From Streptomyces sp. NBC_01689 (GTDB lineage: Bacteria; Actinomycetota; Actinomycetes; Streptomycetales; Streptomycetaceae): DNA of 64,000 nt. This document shows, piece after piece, positions 25,076 to 33,749 of the stretch. The position numbers and the translations under genes are program-made. Location: positions 7,998,001 to 8,062,000 of the forward strand of contig NZ_CP109592.1 in assembly GCF_036250675.1 (NCBI RefSeq), given 5' to 3'. Below the pieces are notes generated by a model. It had not been told where the DNA came from, made no database searches, and worked only from the letters and a program-made list of their open reading frames with translations. The first letter of the stretch is position 1, and every line of letters begins with the position of its first letter.

Positions 25076-25615
25076 ATGCGACACGGCTCCATCCCCGGCT
25101 CCCGAGGGCGCGTCCGCCCGGTCACCCTGCTCGGCGACCCCGTCCTGCACGCGGCCTGCGAGGAGGTCACCGACTTCGGTCCCGAACTGGCCCGGCTCGT
25201 CGAGGACATGTTCGCGACGATGTACGCGGCGCGGGGCGTCGGGCTCGCCGCGAACCAGATCGGTGCGGCGCTGCGGGTGTTCGTGTACGACTGCCCGGAC
25301 GACGACGAGGTCCGTCATCTCGGACATGTGGTGAACCCACGTCTCGTCGAGGCGGACGGTGTGGTCCTGCGGGGTCCCGAGGGCTGTCTCTCGCTGCCGG
25401 GTCTGGAGGCGGGCACCGAACGGTACGACCACGCCGTCGTCGAGGGCTTCACCGTGGACGGGGAGCCGGTGCGGGTGGCGGGCACCGGGTGGTTCGCCCG
25501 GTGCCTGCAGCACGAGCACGACCACCTGGAGGGCGGCCTGTACGTGGACCGGTTGCGCGGATGGCGCCGGCACCGTGTGCTGCGGCAGGCGGCGCGGGCG
25601 CCCTGGGGACGGTGA
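25076..25615 (+). CDS. def: Peptide deformylase
   Basis: 179 aa. All three deformylase motifs are intact: GVGLAANQIG (I), EGCLSLPG (II, metal Cys) and QHEHDHLEG (III, metal His pair and catalytic Glu). It removes the formyl group from new protein N-termini. Motif II EGCLS and the length fit the accessory type-1 deformylases that streptomycetes carry besides the one near fmt. ATG 25076 is 154 bp from the divergent murT start. Confidence 0.95.
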   Translation: MRHGSIPGSRGRVRPVTLLGDPVLHAACEEVTDFGPELARLVEDMFATMYAARGVGLAANQIGAALRVFVYDCPDDDEVRHLGHVVNPRLVEADGVVLRGPEGCLSLPGLEAGTERYDHAVVEGFTVDGEPVRVAGTGWFARCLQHEHDHLEGGLYVDRLRGWRRHRVLRQAARAPWGR

Positions 25616-25659
25616 TCAGGACCGGCCGGCCGGGACCGGCCGGCGGCCGTGGCCGGACC

Positions 25660-26304
25660 TCAGAACCCGGGACCCCCGACGCGGTCCCCGGCCGCGGCCA
25701 GCCGCCCCCACAGCAGGTCGGCCAGGCTCCGCACCAACTCGGCGCGGGTGCACGGCCGTTCGCCCAGCCACCAGTCCCCGGCGGCATGCATCATGCCGAC
25801 GATCCCGTGGCCCCAGACCCGCGCGAGCTGCTGGCTGCCCGGACCGAGGTCCACCCGTTCCTCGATGACCTCGGCGAGTTCCTCGCCCATGCGCCGCAGC
25901 AGGGGCGCGGAGTGCTTGCCGACGTCGAAACCGGGGTCGCCCGGCTGTCCGCCCTCGGAGGGGTGCATCAGGAAGCGGTAGACCTGGGGGCGTGCCTCGA
26001 TGGCCGCCAGGTAGGTGTCGAGGGTCGCCTCCACCCGCTCCCGGCGCTCGGCGGGCGCGTCCAGCGCGGCCCGCAGTGCTCCGAGGAGGGCGTCCGTGTG
26101 GCGCTTGGCCAGGGCCGCGTAGAGACCGCCCTTGTCGCCGAAGTGCCGGTACAGGATCGGCTTGGTGATGCCCGCCTCGGCGGCGATGGCGTTCATCGAG
26201 GCGCCGGGGCCGTCGCGGAGCACCACTCTGTCGGCGGCCTCCAGCAGTTCTCGCCGGCGGCGGTCGGCGGACCTCTGCTGATCGGTCCGCTGTGTGGTGT
26301 CCAT
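25660..26304 (-). CDS. TetR-family regulator, divergent from acyl-CoA dehydrogenase
   Basis: 214 aa. The TetR helix-turn-helix spans about residues 17-62 (ASMNAIAAEAGITKPILYRHF) and is followed by an alpha-helical ligand domain. The 169-bp divergent space to the acyl-CoA dehydrogenase gene contains palindromes of TetR type. It probably represses itself and the dehydrogenase and responds to an acyl-CoA; this is inferred from arrangement. Confidence 0.92.
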   Translation of the reverse strand: MDTTQRTDQQRSADRRRRELLEAADRVVLRDGPGASMNAIAAEAGITKPILYRHFGDKGGLYAALAKRHTDALLGALRAALDAPAERRERVEATLDTYLAAIEARPQVYRFLMHPSEGGQPGDPGFDVGKHSAPLLRRMGEELAEVIEERVDLGPGSQQLARVWGHGIVGMMHAAGDWWLGERPCTRAELVRSLADLLWGRLAAAGDRVGGPGF

Positions 26305-26411
26305 GATCTCTCCCCACCCATGGTGATTCGGTGACGCCTGCGCAAACTAACACTCATCGGCCCATGCTCATCGAACGGGCTGCCGAGGGGGTTTCGGGAG
26401 TTGACTTTCTC

Positions 26412-26448
26412 TACTGGTCAGTAACAGACTCCAGTTACCGCAAGTAAC
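26412..26448. promoter_or_regulatory. Candidate TetR operators upstream of acyl-CoA dehydrogenase
   Basis: A TTGACT -35-like box at 26401-26406 is followed by the near-palindrome TACTGGTCAGTA (26412-26423) and the perfect inverted repeat GTTAC-CGCAA-GTAAC (26434-26448). TTACTnnnnAGTAA-like sites are common for TetR regulators of fatty-acid genes. Confidence 0.55.
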
Positions 26449-26473
26449 ATTTTAGTGCACCACTGGAGGGGAC

Positions 26474-27703
26474 ATGGCCGAGTTCACCATGGAGCTCAAC
26501 GACGAACAGAAGGAGGTCCGCGACTGGCTCCACGGGTTCGCCGCCGATGTCATCCGTCCCGCGGCGGCCGAGTGGGACGAGCGCGAGGAGACTCCCTGGC
26601 CGGTCATCCAGGAAGCCGCGAAGGTCGGCATCTATTCCCTCGACTTCTACGCCCAGCAGTACTTCGACGCCACCGGTCTCGGAATACCGATGGCCATGGA
26701 GGAACTCTTCTGGGGCGACGCGGGCATCGCCCTTTCCATCGTGGGCACCGGCCTCGCCGCCGTGGGCGTGCTCGCCAACGGCACCGAGGAGCAGATCGGC
26801 ACCTGGATTCCCCAGATGTACGGGGATGCCAACGATGTCAAGGTCGCGGCCTTCTGCTCCTCCGAGCCCGACGCCGGCTCCGACGTGGCCTCCATGCGCA
26901 CCCGGGCCGTGTACGACGAGGCCAAGGACGAATGGGTCCTCAACGGCACCAAGACCTGGGCGACCAACGGCGGCATCGCCAACGTCCACGTCGTCGTGGC
27001 GGTCGTCGACGCGGAGCTCGGTTCCAAGGGGCACGCCTCCTTCATCGTGCCGCCGGGCACGCCCGGCCTCTCGCAGGGCCAGAAGTTCAAGAAGCACGGC
27101 ATCCGCGCCTCGCACACCGCCGAGGTCGTCCTGGAGGACGTCCGGATCCCCGGTTCGTGCCTGCTCGGCGGCAAGGAGAAGCTGGACGAGCGGCTCGCCC
27201 GCGCCCGCGAGCGGGCCAGGGCGGGCGGCGGCGAGCGCGTGAAGAACGCCGCGATGGCCACCTTCGAGGCGTCCCGTCCGGCGGTCGGCGCGATGGCGGT
27301 GGGCACCGCCCGCGCCGCGTACGAGGTCGCGCTCGACTATGCGACGACGCGTGAGCAGTTCGGGCGGCCGATCATCGACAACCAGGGTGTCGCCTTCCAG
27401 CTCGCCGATATGCGTACCTCCATCGACGCGGCGCGTCTGCTGGTGTGGCGCGCTTCGTGGATGGCGGTCAACGGCAGGCCGTTCACGGCGGCCGAGGGGT
27501 CGATGTCCAAGCTGTTCGCCAGCGAGACCGCGAAGAAGGTCACCGGACAGGCCATCCAGATCCTGGGCGGCAACGGCTACACCCGCGAGTACCCGGTGGA
27601 GCGGATGCACCGGGACGCGGCGATCTACACCATCTTCGAGGGCACGAGTGAGATCCAGCGGCTGGTGATCGCCCGGACGCTCTCCGGGATGCCGATCCGG
27701 TAG
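26474..27703 (+). CDS. Acyl-CoA dehydrogenase
   Basis: 409 aa flavoenzyme catalysing alpha,beta-desaturation of an acyl-CoA. FAD/substrate motifs [14 protein letters not shown] and [13 protein letters not shown] are present; the catalytic Glu lies in [12 protein letters not shown] basic 20-residue insertion ([20 protein letters not shown]) sits at about residues 236-256. ATG 26474 after GGAGGGG. Substrate chain unknown. Confidence 0.94.
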   Translation: MAEFTMELNDEQKEVRDWLHGFAADVIRPAAAEWDEREETPWPVIQEAAKVGIYSLDFYAQQYFDATGLGIPMAMEELFWGDAGIALSIVGTGLAAVGVLANGTEEQIGTWIPQMYGDANDVKVAAFCSSEPDAGSDVASMRTRAVYDEAKDEWVLNGTKTWATNGGIANVHVVVAVVDAELGSKGHASFIVPPGTPGLSQGQKFKKHGIRASHTAEVVLEDVRIPGSCLLGGKEKLDERLARARERARAGGGERVKNAAMATFEASRPAVGAMAVGTARAAYEVALDYATTREQFGRPIIDNQGVAFQLADMRTSIDAARLLVWRASWMAVNGRPFTAAEGSMSKLFASETAKKVTGQAIQILGGNGYTREYPVERMHRDAAIYTIFEGTSEIQRLVIARTLSGMPIR

Positions 27704-27777
27704 GGGTGCGACGCGGGGGCGCGGGTCCGGTGCGGCCGGGGAGCGGTTTCCCGCGCCCCGGGGACGGCGCGCCGGCC

Positions 27778-28299
27778 TCACCGGTGCTTCAGGGGCGTGA
27801 GCTGCTCGATGTCGTAGCGGGCGCGGAGTTCCTCGATCGCCGCGTGGTCCGGCGGGCCCCCGTTGCCCAGGATCTCCAGCAGCTCCTCGAAGTAGCGCTC
27901 GTGGTCCGGTGGCGGCGACGCCTGGAAGAACATCTTGGCCGGCGTCTCGGTCGGGTTGGAGAACGCGTGCGGGCAGCCCGGCGGGACGACGATGACCGTG
28001 CCGGGGGTCGCCCTGACCACCCGGGTACCCGAACGCGACTCCCACTTCTGCCAGTTGTCGGGAGTGCGGATCCGGGGCTCGAAGGCGAGCACGTCCAGCT
28101 CGCCCTCGAGCACGTAGAACAGCTCCTCGCTGCGCGTGTGCACATGGGCGCCCACGTCGAACCCGGGCGGCACCAGCACCTCGAAGGTGGAGGCCATGCG
28201 GGAGTGCGAGCCGGTCACCTTGAACGTCACGTGCTGGGCGGGCGTGCGCACGACGCGCCCGTGACCCGGCGGTACGAGGAGCCCTTCGGGCGCGGTCAT
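27778..28299 (-). CDS. Cupin monooxygenase of the rppA pigment operon (MomA-like)
   Basis: 173 aa single cupin. Metal ligands are visible in GAHVHTRSEELFYVLEGEL and PPGCPHAFSN. In S. coelicolor (SCO1206-1208) and S. antibioticus such cupins follow rppA and P450 genes and oxidise 1,3,6,8-tetrahydroxynaphthalene to flaviolin. Here it is third in a rppA-P450-cupin unit, 7 bp from the P450 stop, which supports that role. ATG 28299. Confidence 0.85.
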   Translation of the reverse strand: MTAPEGLLVPPGHGRVVRTPAQHVTFKVTGSHSRMASTFEVLVPPGFDVGAHVHTRSEELFYVLEGELDVLAFEPRIRTPDNWQKWESRSGTRVVRATPGTVIVVPPGCPHAFSNPTETPAKMFFQASPPPDHERYFEELLEILGNGGPPDHAAIEELRARYDIEQLTPLKHR

Positions 28300-28306
28300 C
28301 GTCCGC

Positions 28307-29530
28307 TCACCACCTGACGGGCAGTGCCTCGGGGCCGCGGATCAGCGCTCCCTTTCTGAACGGGACCTGCTCCGGCGCCACGGCGAGCCGCAGCCCCGGC
28401 ATCCGGTCGAGGAGCGCGTCGACCAGGAGCTCCGACTCCAGCCTCGCCAGCATCCCGCCCGGACAGTAGTGCGGGCCGAAGCCGAACGCCACGTGCGGGT
28501 TGGGGCTGCGGGAGAAGTCGATGCCGTCCGGGTCGGAGAAGACCTCCGGGTCGCGGTTCGCGGCCAGGTACGACACGTAGACCGCCTCGCCCGTCCGGAT
28601 CCGTACGCCCTTGACGTCCACGTCCTCGGTCGCGATGCGGGAGAGGCCGACCGCGTTGCGGTGCGGGATGTACCGCAGCAGTTCGTCGATGGCCCGGGGA
28701 CGGATCTCGGGTTCGGCCCGCAGCCGTTCGGCCAGGTCCGGGCGGGTCAGCAGGAGGAAGAACAGCTGCCCGCAGTTGTTGGTGACCGCCTCGCCGCCGA
28801 TCTGGAGGAGTACGGCGAGTCCGACGGCCTCCTCCAGGGTGATCTCGTCGCGGCCCACGGCCGCGCCGAGCAGCGAGGTGACGTCCTCGCCGGTGCTGCC
28901 GCGGCGGTCGCCGACGAGCTTCGCGAAGTAGGTCCCCATCTCGTCCTTCGCCTTCTCGCTGACGTCGGCGCCGTGCGAGGAGGAGAGGATGAACTGGGTC
29001 CAGGTGTGCATGCTCTGCCGGTCCATGGCCGGCACACCCATCAGCTCGCAGATGACCGCGATGGGGAAGGGGCCGAGGACCGTCTCGGTGAGATCGGTGG
29101 GCGGGCCCTCCTGGAGCAGCTCGTCGACCAGCTCGTCGAGCAGCCGCCGGGACTTGTCGCGGACCCGTTCCACCCCGCGCGCGGTGAAGGCGGCGGCCAC
29201 CGAGCGGCGCAGCCGGGTGTGGTCCGGCGGGTCGAGGAAGCCGACCGCGCCCCGGGCCGGGATGAAGTGCGGAGCGAGCCGGGTGACCGGATGGTCCATG
29301 ACCGCCTCGCGGCTGAACCGGGGGTCGTTGGCGACCATGCGCACGTCGTCGTGGCGGGTCACCAGCCACGCCCAGCCCTCGCCGTTGGGCAGTGTGACCC
29401 GGGTGACCGGGCCCTCCCGCATCAGCTCGGCCAGGACGGGGTCGAAGTCCACGCCGGCCAGGTCGACGGCGGGCCAGTGGCGGACGGCCGGGACCGGCTC
29501 GGCGATCGTCTCCTCGGTCGTGCCGCTCAT
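28307..29530 (-). CDS. Cytochrome P450, CYP158A-like flaviolin coupling enzyme
   Basis: 407 aa. The heme loop FGFGPHYCPGG with the axial Cys is near the C-terminus, the ExxR motif is in AIDELLRYIPHRN, and the I-helix reads LLQIGGEAVTNNCGQLF rather than the usual AGxxT, a feature I recall from CYP158A2. Those enzymes couple flaviolin into dimeric or perylenequinone pigments. The ATG overlaps the rppA stop as ATGA. Assignment to CYP158A rests on motif and context. Confidence 0.9.
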   Translation of the reverse strand: MSGTTEETIAEPVPAVRHWPAVDLAGVDFDPVLAELMREGPVTRVTLPNGEGWAWLVTRHDDVRMVANDPRFSREAVMDHPVTRLAPHFIPARGAVGFLDPPDHTRLRRSVAAAFTARGVERVRDKSRRLLDELVDELLQEGPPTDLTETVLGPFPIAVICELMGVPAMDRQSMHTWTQFILSSSHGADVSEKAKDEMGTYFAKLVGDRRGSTGEDVTSLLGAAVGRDEITLEEAVGLAVLLQIGGEAVTNNCGQLFFLLLTRPDLAERLRAEPEIRPRAIDELLRYIPHRNAVGLSRIATEDVDVKGVRIRTGEAVYVSYLAANRDPEVFSDPDGIDFSRSPNPHVAFGFGPHYCPGGMLARLESELLVDALLDRMPGLRLAVAPEQVPFRKGALIRGPEALPVRW

Positions 29531-30591
29531 GCCCGCTCCCCGTCGTCGTGCTGCCAGCGGCCGAGGGACATCTCCGCCGTGATGCCGGGACCGAAGCCCG
29601 CGAGCAGTCCGCGCGAGGCGTGCTCGGCGCCGCCCTCGTCGAACATCCGGCGCGCGGCGTCCAGGACGACGGCGCTCGCGATGTTGCCGTACTCGGTGAG
29701 CGTGGCCCGGCTGAACCGGAAGGCGTCCGGCGGGACTTCGAGGAACTTGCTGAGGTCGTCGAGGATCCGCGGGCCGCCCGCGTGGATGATGTAGAAGTCC
29801 AGGTCGGAGGCGTCCCAGCCGTGCTGCCGCGCGAGCGAGTGGAGAGCGGGCGCGAGCGGCTCCATGGTGCCCGGCACCCGCTTGTCCAGCAGGAAGTGGA
29901 AACCGGTGGCCCGGACGTCGTACATGATCCACTCCTCGGTCTTGGGGATCAGGTACGAGCCGTTGCGTTCGAGCTTGATGCCGGTGCCGCCGCGGCCCCG
30001 GACGACCGCCGCGGCGATGCCGTCGCCGAACAGTCCGTTGGACAGCAGGGAGCCGACGCCGAGGTCGGTCGGCTGGTAGCAGAGCGAGCAGAACTCGCAG
30101 GCCACGATGAGCGCGTTGCCCTCGGGGTAGGCGGTGCAGAAGTCGTGCGCCCGGTTGATGGCGGCGCCGCCGGCGGCACAGCCCAGCTGGGCTATGGGCA
30201 TCTGCCGGGTGTCGCTGTTGAAGTCCATCGTGTTGATCAGCCAGGCCGTGAGCGAGGGCATCATGAACCCGGTGCACGACACATAGATGATCATGTCGAT
30301 GTCGGTGGTGAGGAGTTCCGCGTCGTCCAGCGCCCGCTGCACGACCGCGGGGACGCGGGCCTTGGCCTCGCTCTCGTAGATCTTGTTGCGGTCCTCGAAA
30401 CCGGGGTGCTTGAGCGTCTCCTCGATGGGCTGCACGATGTGCCGGGTCTTGACTCCGGTGTTCTCGATCAGCCGCAGTGCCAGCGGCAGTTGGGGGTGGT
30501 CCTGGTGGCGGGAGCTCGCCAGTTCCAGCGTCTCCTCCATCGTGATCACGTATTCCGGGACGGAGACCGAGGGTTTGCACAAAGTCGCCAT
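29527..30591 (-). CDS. rppA: Type III polyketide synthase, 1,3,6,8-tetrahydroxynaphthalene synthase
   Basis: 354 aa. Catalytic triad at exactly the numbering of known RppA: Cys138 (QLGCAAGG), His270 (YIIHAGGP), Asn303 (TEYGNIAS). The enzyme joins five malonyl-CoA units to tetrahydroxynaphthalene, precursor of flaviolin and HPQ melanin. ATG 30591 gives MATLCKPSVSVPEYVITMEE, the family start. First gene of the rppA-P450-cupin operon. A pair of 15-bp direct repeats lies upstream. Confidence 0.96.
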   Translation of the reverse strand: MATLCKPSVSVPEYVITMEETLELASSRHQDHPQLPLALRLIENTGVKTRHIVQPIEETLKHPGFEDRNKIYESEAKARVPAVVQRALDDAELLTTDIDMIIYVSCTGFMMPSLTAWLINTMDFNSDTRQMPIAQLGCAAGGAAINRAHDFCTAYPEGNALIVACEFCSLCYQPTDLGVGSLLSNGLFGDGIAAAVVRGRGGTGIKLERNGSYLIPKTEEWIMYDVRATGFHFLLDKRVPGTMEPLAPALHSLARQHGWDASDLDFYIIHAGGPRILDDLSKFLEVPPDAFRFSRATLTEYGNIASAVVLDAARRMFDEGGAEHASRGLLAGFGPGITAEMSLGRWQHDDGERA

Positions 30592-30643
30592 TGAGCGCGC
30601 CTTCTTTCGCCATCCGGGGAACTCGCGTCCCCCGGCGGAAGGA

Positions 30644-30682
30644 TGGATCACCCACGATGCGAAGGGGTGGTCCACCCACGAT
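30644..30682. promoter_or_regulatory. Direct repeats upstream of rppA
   Basis: TGGATCACCCACGAT (30644-30658) and TGGTCCACCCACGAT (30668-30682) are 24 bp apart, between rppA and the divergent 225-aa gene. Two near-identical copies spaced just over two helical turns suggest a dimeric regulator site. Confidence 0.5.
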
Positions 30683-30793
30683 CACCCGGAAGCGTGGGGA
30701 TATCGCGCCGGACTACTCCATTGCGGGGAATTCCGGGAGGAAGTGGGATCCTGGGGGGAGATCCCCCGGACAGGCGAATCGAAGGAGTACGTC

Positions 30794-31471
30794 ATGGCGC
30801 GCACGGCCAGGGAGCTGCTGGAACGCACCGCGGGGAATCTCGCGCCGGACCCCCACGCCAACCGGCTGCTGCCGCTGATCGCCCGGGGCGCGGCGCAGCG
30901 CTCCACCCTCGCCGCCCTCGCCCTGGAGCAGGGGCAGGTGATTCCGGCGGACCGCCGGGCGTTCCTGCATCTGGCCGAGCGGCCGGACACCGGACCGGAG
31001 TGCGCGGCCTTCTTCACCGGGCTTGCGGAGAGTGAGGCCCTGGCCCTGGACCGGCTCGCCGCCTATGCGGACGCCTGCGGGTGCGGGGCGGAGGCGGCGC
31101 GCGCCGCGTACCAGCCGCTCGCCGGGTGCCAGAGCTACCCCGCGTACATCGCCTGGCTGGCCATGAACGGCTCACCCGCCGAGGTGGCGCTCGCCCTGAC
31201 CGCCGACTTCGCGGCCTGGGGCGGCTACTGCACGACGATCGCGGAGGCCCTGCGCCACCACTACGACTTCGCCGACGAGGCATGCGGCTTCTTCGACCTC
31301 TTCGCCGAGCCCGGACCGGAGCTGGGGCAGCGGGCGCTGGCCGCCGTGCGGGAGGGGCTGGACACCGGCCGCCTCGACGAGGACCGCGCCCACCGCCAGG
31401 GCCGGCTCCTCCAGACCTGCGAGACGTCCTTCTGGCACGCCCTGTGGGAGGAGGACCAGCGCGTTCCGTGA
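30794..31471 (+). CDS. Heme-oxygenase-like (TenA/PqqC superfamily?) protein
   Basis: 225 aa, almost entirely helical. The layout resembles the TenA/PqqC fold: a Leu-rich first helix, Ala-rich bundle helices, a YQPLAGCQSYPAYIAWLAM block and EALRHHYDF ... FFDLFAEP near the end. I see clustered Cys (ADACGCG, AGCQSYP, GYCTT, LQTCETS), which may matter. Divergent from rppA with 202 bp and shared repeats. The superfamily call is tentative and no reaction can be assigned. ATG 30794 follows AAGGAG. Confidence 0.7.
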   Translation: MARTARELLERTAGNLAPDPHANRLLPLIARGAAQRSTLAALALEQGQVIPADRRAFLHLAERPDTGPECAAFFTGLAESEALALDRLAAYADACGCGAEAARAAYQPLAGCQSYPAYIAWLAMNGSPAEVALALTADFAAWGGYCTTIAEALRHHYDFADEACGFFDLFAEPGPELGQRALAAVREGLDTGRLDEDRAHRQGRLLQTCETSFWHALWEEDQRVP

Positions 31472-31550
31472 CGGGCTCCCTCAGGGGCGCGGGGAACGGC
31501 GCGCCCGCACCCGAACCACGGCCCCCGCTCCCCCCACCCCCCGGCCGGCC

Positions 31551-31790
31551 CTAGCCGGAGGCACCCCCACTGCTGTGCGCGATGCACGCCACATCGATCC
31601 GGTCGGCGAGCTTGGCGAGTTCGATGGTGAGCGCCGCCACCGTGTCCTCGTCGAGGCCGCCCTCGCCCGCCTCCACCAGATGCAGCCACCGGCCGCCCAG
31701 CGTGCGCAGCAGTTTGCTGACGTCGGCGGCCGCCACCTGCAACGTGCCGCGGTCGTCGACGATCAGAGGCAGGGTAACTTCGCGGTTCAC
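31551..31790 (-). CDS. 79-aa conserved Streptomyces protein (DUF6213-like)
   Basis: 79 aa from GTG 31790: VNREVTLPLIVDDRGTLQVA, then KLLRTLGGRWLHL, and a helical tail. I recall this as a small conserved streptomycete family of unknown function (DUF6213). No membrane or secretion signal. It sits 25 bp upstream of the end of the aldehyde dehydrogenase gene, reading the same way. Confidence 0.7.
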   Translation of the reverse strand: MNREVTLPLIVDDRGTLQVAAADVSKLLRTLGGRWLHLVEAGEGGLDEDTVAALTIELAKLADRIDVACIAHSSGGASG

Positions 31791-31815
31791 ACAGGGGATC
31801 GTAGCCGCGGAACGC

Positions 31816-33210
31816 TCACGCTCCGTGCCATACCGTGGTGATGTTGCAGAACTCGCGGATCCCGTGCTCCGCGAGTTCACGGCCGTAGCCGGACCGTTTG
31901 ACCCCGCCGAACGGGAACGCCGGGTGCGAGGCGGTCATCCCGTTGACGTAGACGGCACCGGCCTCCAGATCCCGTACGAACCGGTCGATCTCGCTCTCGT
32001 CCCGCGTCCAGACGTTCGAACTCAGCCCGAACGGCGTGTCGTTGGCGAGGGCCACCGCCTCGTCCAGATCGGCGGCGCGGTACAGCGTGGCGACGGGGCC
32101 GAAGGTCTCCTCCTGGTGGACGCGCATCTCGGGGGTGATGTCGGCGAGGACGGTCGGCGCGTAGTACCAGCCGTGCTCGCCGAACCCCTCCGGGCGTTCG
32201 CCGCCGCACAGGACGGTCGCGCCGTTCTCCACCGCGTCGTCGACGAGTTCCTCGAGATCGCGGCGGCCCTGCTCGGTGGAGAGCGGACCGACCTCCGTGT
32301 CCTCGCTCTGCGGGTCGCCGACCCGCAGGGCCGCCATGCCCGCCGTGAAGCGCTCGGCGAAGGCGTCGAAGACGTCGGTGTGGACGATGAACCGCTTGGC
32401 GGCGATGCACGACTGCCCGTTGTTCTGCACCCGCGCGGTCACCGCGGTCCGTGCCGCCCGGTCGACGTCGGCGGAGGGCATCACGACGTACGGGTCACTG
32501 CCGCCCAGCTCCAGGACCGTCTTCTTGATCTCGTCCCCGGCCACCGACGCCACCGCGCGCCCGGCCGGTTCGCTCCCGGTGAGCGTCGCCGCCCTGACCC
32601 GCGGGTCGCGCAGGACGTCCTCGACCGCGCCCGAACCGATCAGCAGCGTCTGGAAGCAGCCCTCGGGGAAGCCCGCCCGGCGGAACAGGTCCTCCAGACA
32701 GAGCGCGGTCTGCGGCACGTTGGAGGCGTGCTTGAGCAGCCCGACGTTGCCCGCCATCAGCGCGGGCGCGGCGAACCGGATCACCTGCCAGAGCGGGAAG
32801 TTCCACGGCATCACGGCCAGCACCGGGCCCAGCGGACGGTAGCGCACCAGGACGCGGGCCGCGCCGGAGTCCTTCACGTCGGAGTCGGCGGGCAGCTCGT
32901 CGGCGAGCAGTCCGGCCGCGTGGTCGGCGTACCAGCGCATCGACTTCGCGCACTTGGCGGCCTCCGCGCGGGCCTGCTTGACCGGCTTGCCCATCTCCGT
33001 GGTCATCATCCGGCCGATGGCGTCCTGGTCCGCGTCGAGGAGGTCGGCGGCCCGGTGCATCAGCCGGGCCCGCTCGGCGAAGGACGTGGTGCGATACGTG
33101 CGGAACGTGGCCTCGGCCGTCGCGAGCTTGCTCTCGATCTCCTCGGCGCCGAGGGCGTCGAACGTCCTGAGCGTCTCGCCGTTCGCCGGGTTCACCGTCG
33201 CGATGGGCAT
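31816..33210 (-). CDS. gabD: NAD(P)-dependent succinate-semialdehyde dehydrogenase
   Basis: 464 aa aldehyde dehydrogenase. Catalytic Cys in NNGQSCIAAKR, general-base Glu in TVLELGGSDPYV, and the NAD-binding PWNFPLWQV. The short N-terminus (MPIATVNPANGETLRTFDAL) and overall pattern match the SSADH/GabD1 branch. Oxidises succinate semialdehyde to succinate. ATG 33210 follows AGGAGG. Confidence 0.9.
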   Translation of the reverse strand: MPIATVNPANGETLRTFDALGAEEIESKLATAEATFRTYRTTSFAERARLMHRAADLLDADQDAIGRMMTTEMGKPVKQARAEAAKCAKSMRWYADHAAGLLADELPADSDVKDSGAARVLVRYRPLGPVLAVMPWNFPLWQVIRFAAPALMAGNVGLLKHASNVPQTALCLEDLFRRAGFPEGCFQTLLIGSGAVEDVLRDPRVRAATLTGSEPAGRAVASVAGDEIKKTVLELGGSDPYVVMPSADVDRAARTAVTARVQNNGQSCIAAKRFIVHTDVFDAFAERFTAGMAALRVGDPQSEDTEVGPLSTEQGRRDLEELVDDAVENGATVLCGGERPEGFGEHGWYYAPTVLADITPEMRVHQEETFGPVATLYRAADLDEAVALANDTPFGLSSNVWTRDESEIDRFVRDLEAGAVYVNGMTASHPAFPFGGVKRSGYGRELAEHGIREFCNITTVWHGA

Positions 33211-33284
33211 GGCCGACCTCCTGAAGCGGGCTGTTCCTCGACCCTCCCGCGCACCGGGACCCGGCGCAACGCGGAGGGGGCTGC

Positions 33285-33749
33285 TCAGTCCTGGTGCTCC
33301 GCCAGCCGGTCCACAAACGCCGCCTGTGCCGGAACCACGACCGCCCGCGCCCGGTCCAGGCCGAACCACTCCACCCGGTCGAGCTCGGGGAACTCCTGAC
33401 GGCGTCCCGACCTCGGCGGCCACTCCATCGTGAAGGTGCCCGGGACCACGGTCGCGGGGTCGAGGTCCGCCTCGACGGCCCAGGCCGTGACGACCTTGCC
33501 GCCGGCCTGCCGGACCTCGCCGAGCGGCACCGCCTCACCGTCGGGCGGGGGCAGCCCCAGCTCCTCGCGGAACTCACGGCGCGCGGCGTCCCAGGCGCTC
33601 TCGTCTGGTCCGTACTCGCCCTTCGGCACGGTCCACGCCCCCGCGTCGCGCCGCGCGTAGAACGGGCCGCCCATATGGCCGAGCAGCACCTCCAGACCCT
33701 CCGCGGTGCGCCGGTACAGCAGCAGTCCCGCGCTGCGCCTCCCCGTCAC
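33285..33749 (-). CDS. NUDIX hydrolase
   Basis: 154 aa. A full NUDIX box GxxxxxExxxxxxxREFREELGL lies at about residues 44-66. The start is GTG 33749, overlapping the ligase stop as GTGA, so the two are translated together. Pairing with an ATP-dependent DNA ligase suggests nucleotide or adenylate housekeeping in DNA repair; the substrate is unknown. Confidence 0.92.
   Translation of the reverse strand: MTGRRSAGLLLYRRTAEGLEVLLGHMGGPFYARRDAGAWTVPKGEYGPDESAWDAARREFREELGLPPPDGEAVPLGEVRQAGGKVVTAWAVEADLDPATVVPGTFTMEWPPRSGRRQEFPELDRVEWFGLDRARAVVVPAQAAFVDRLAEHQD

Noticed and set aside
27778..31471. A larger secondary-metabolite cluster around rppA
   Set aside because: Only rppA, P450, cupin and the divergent 225-aa gene belong together; the flanks are fatty-acid, SSADH and DNA-repair genes.
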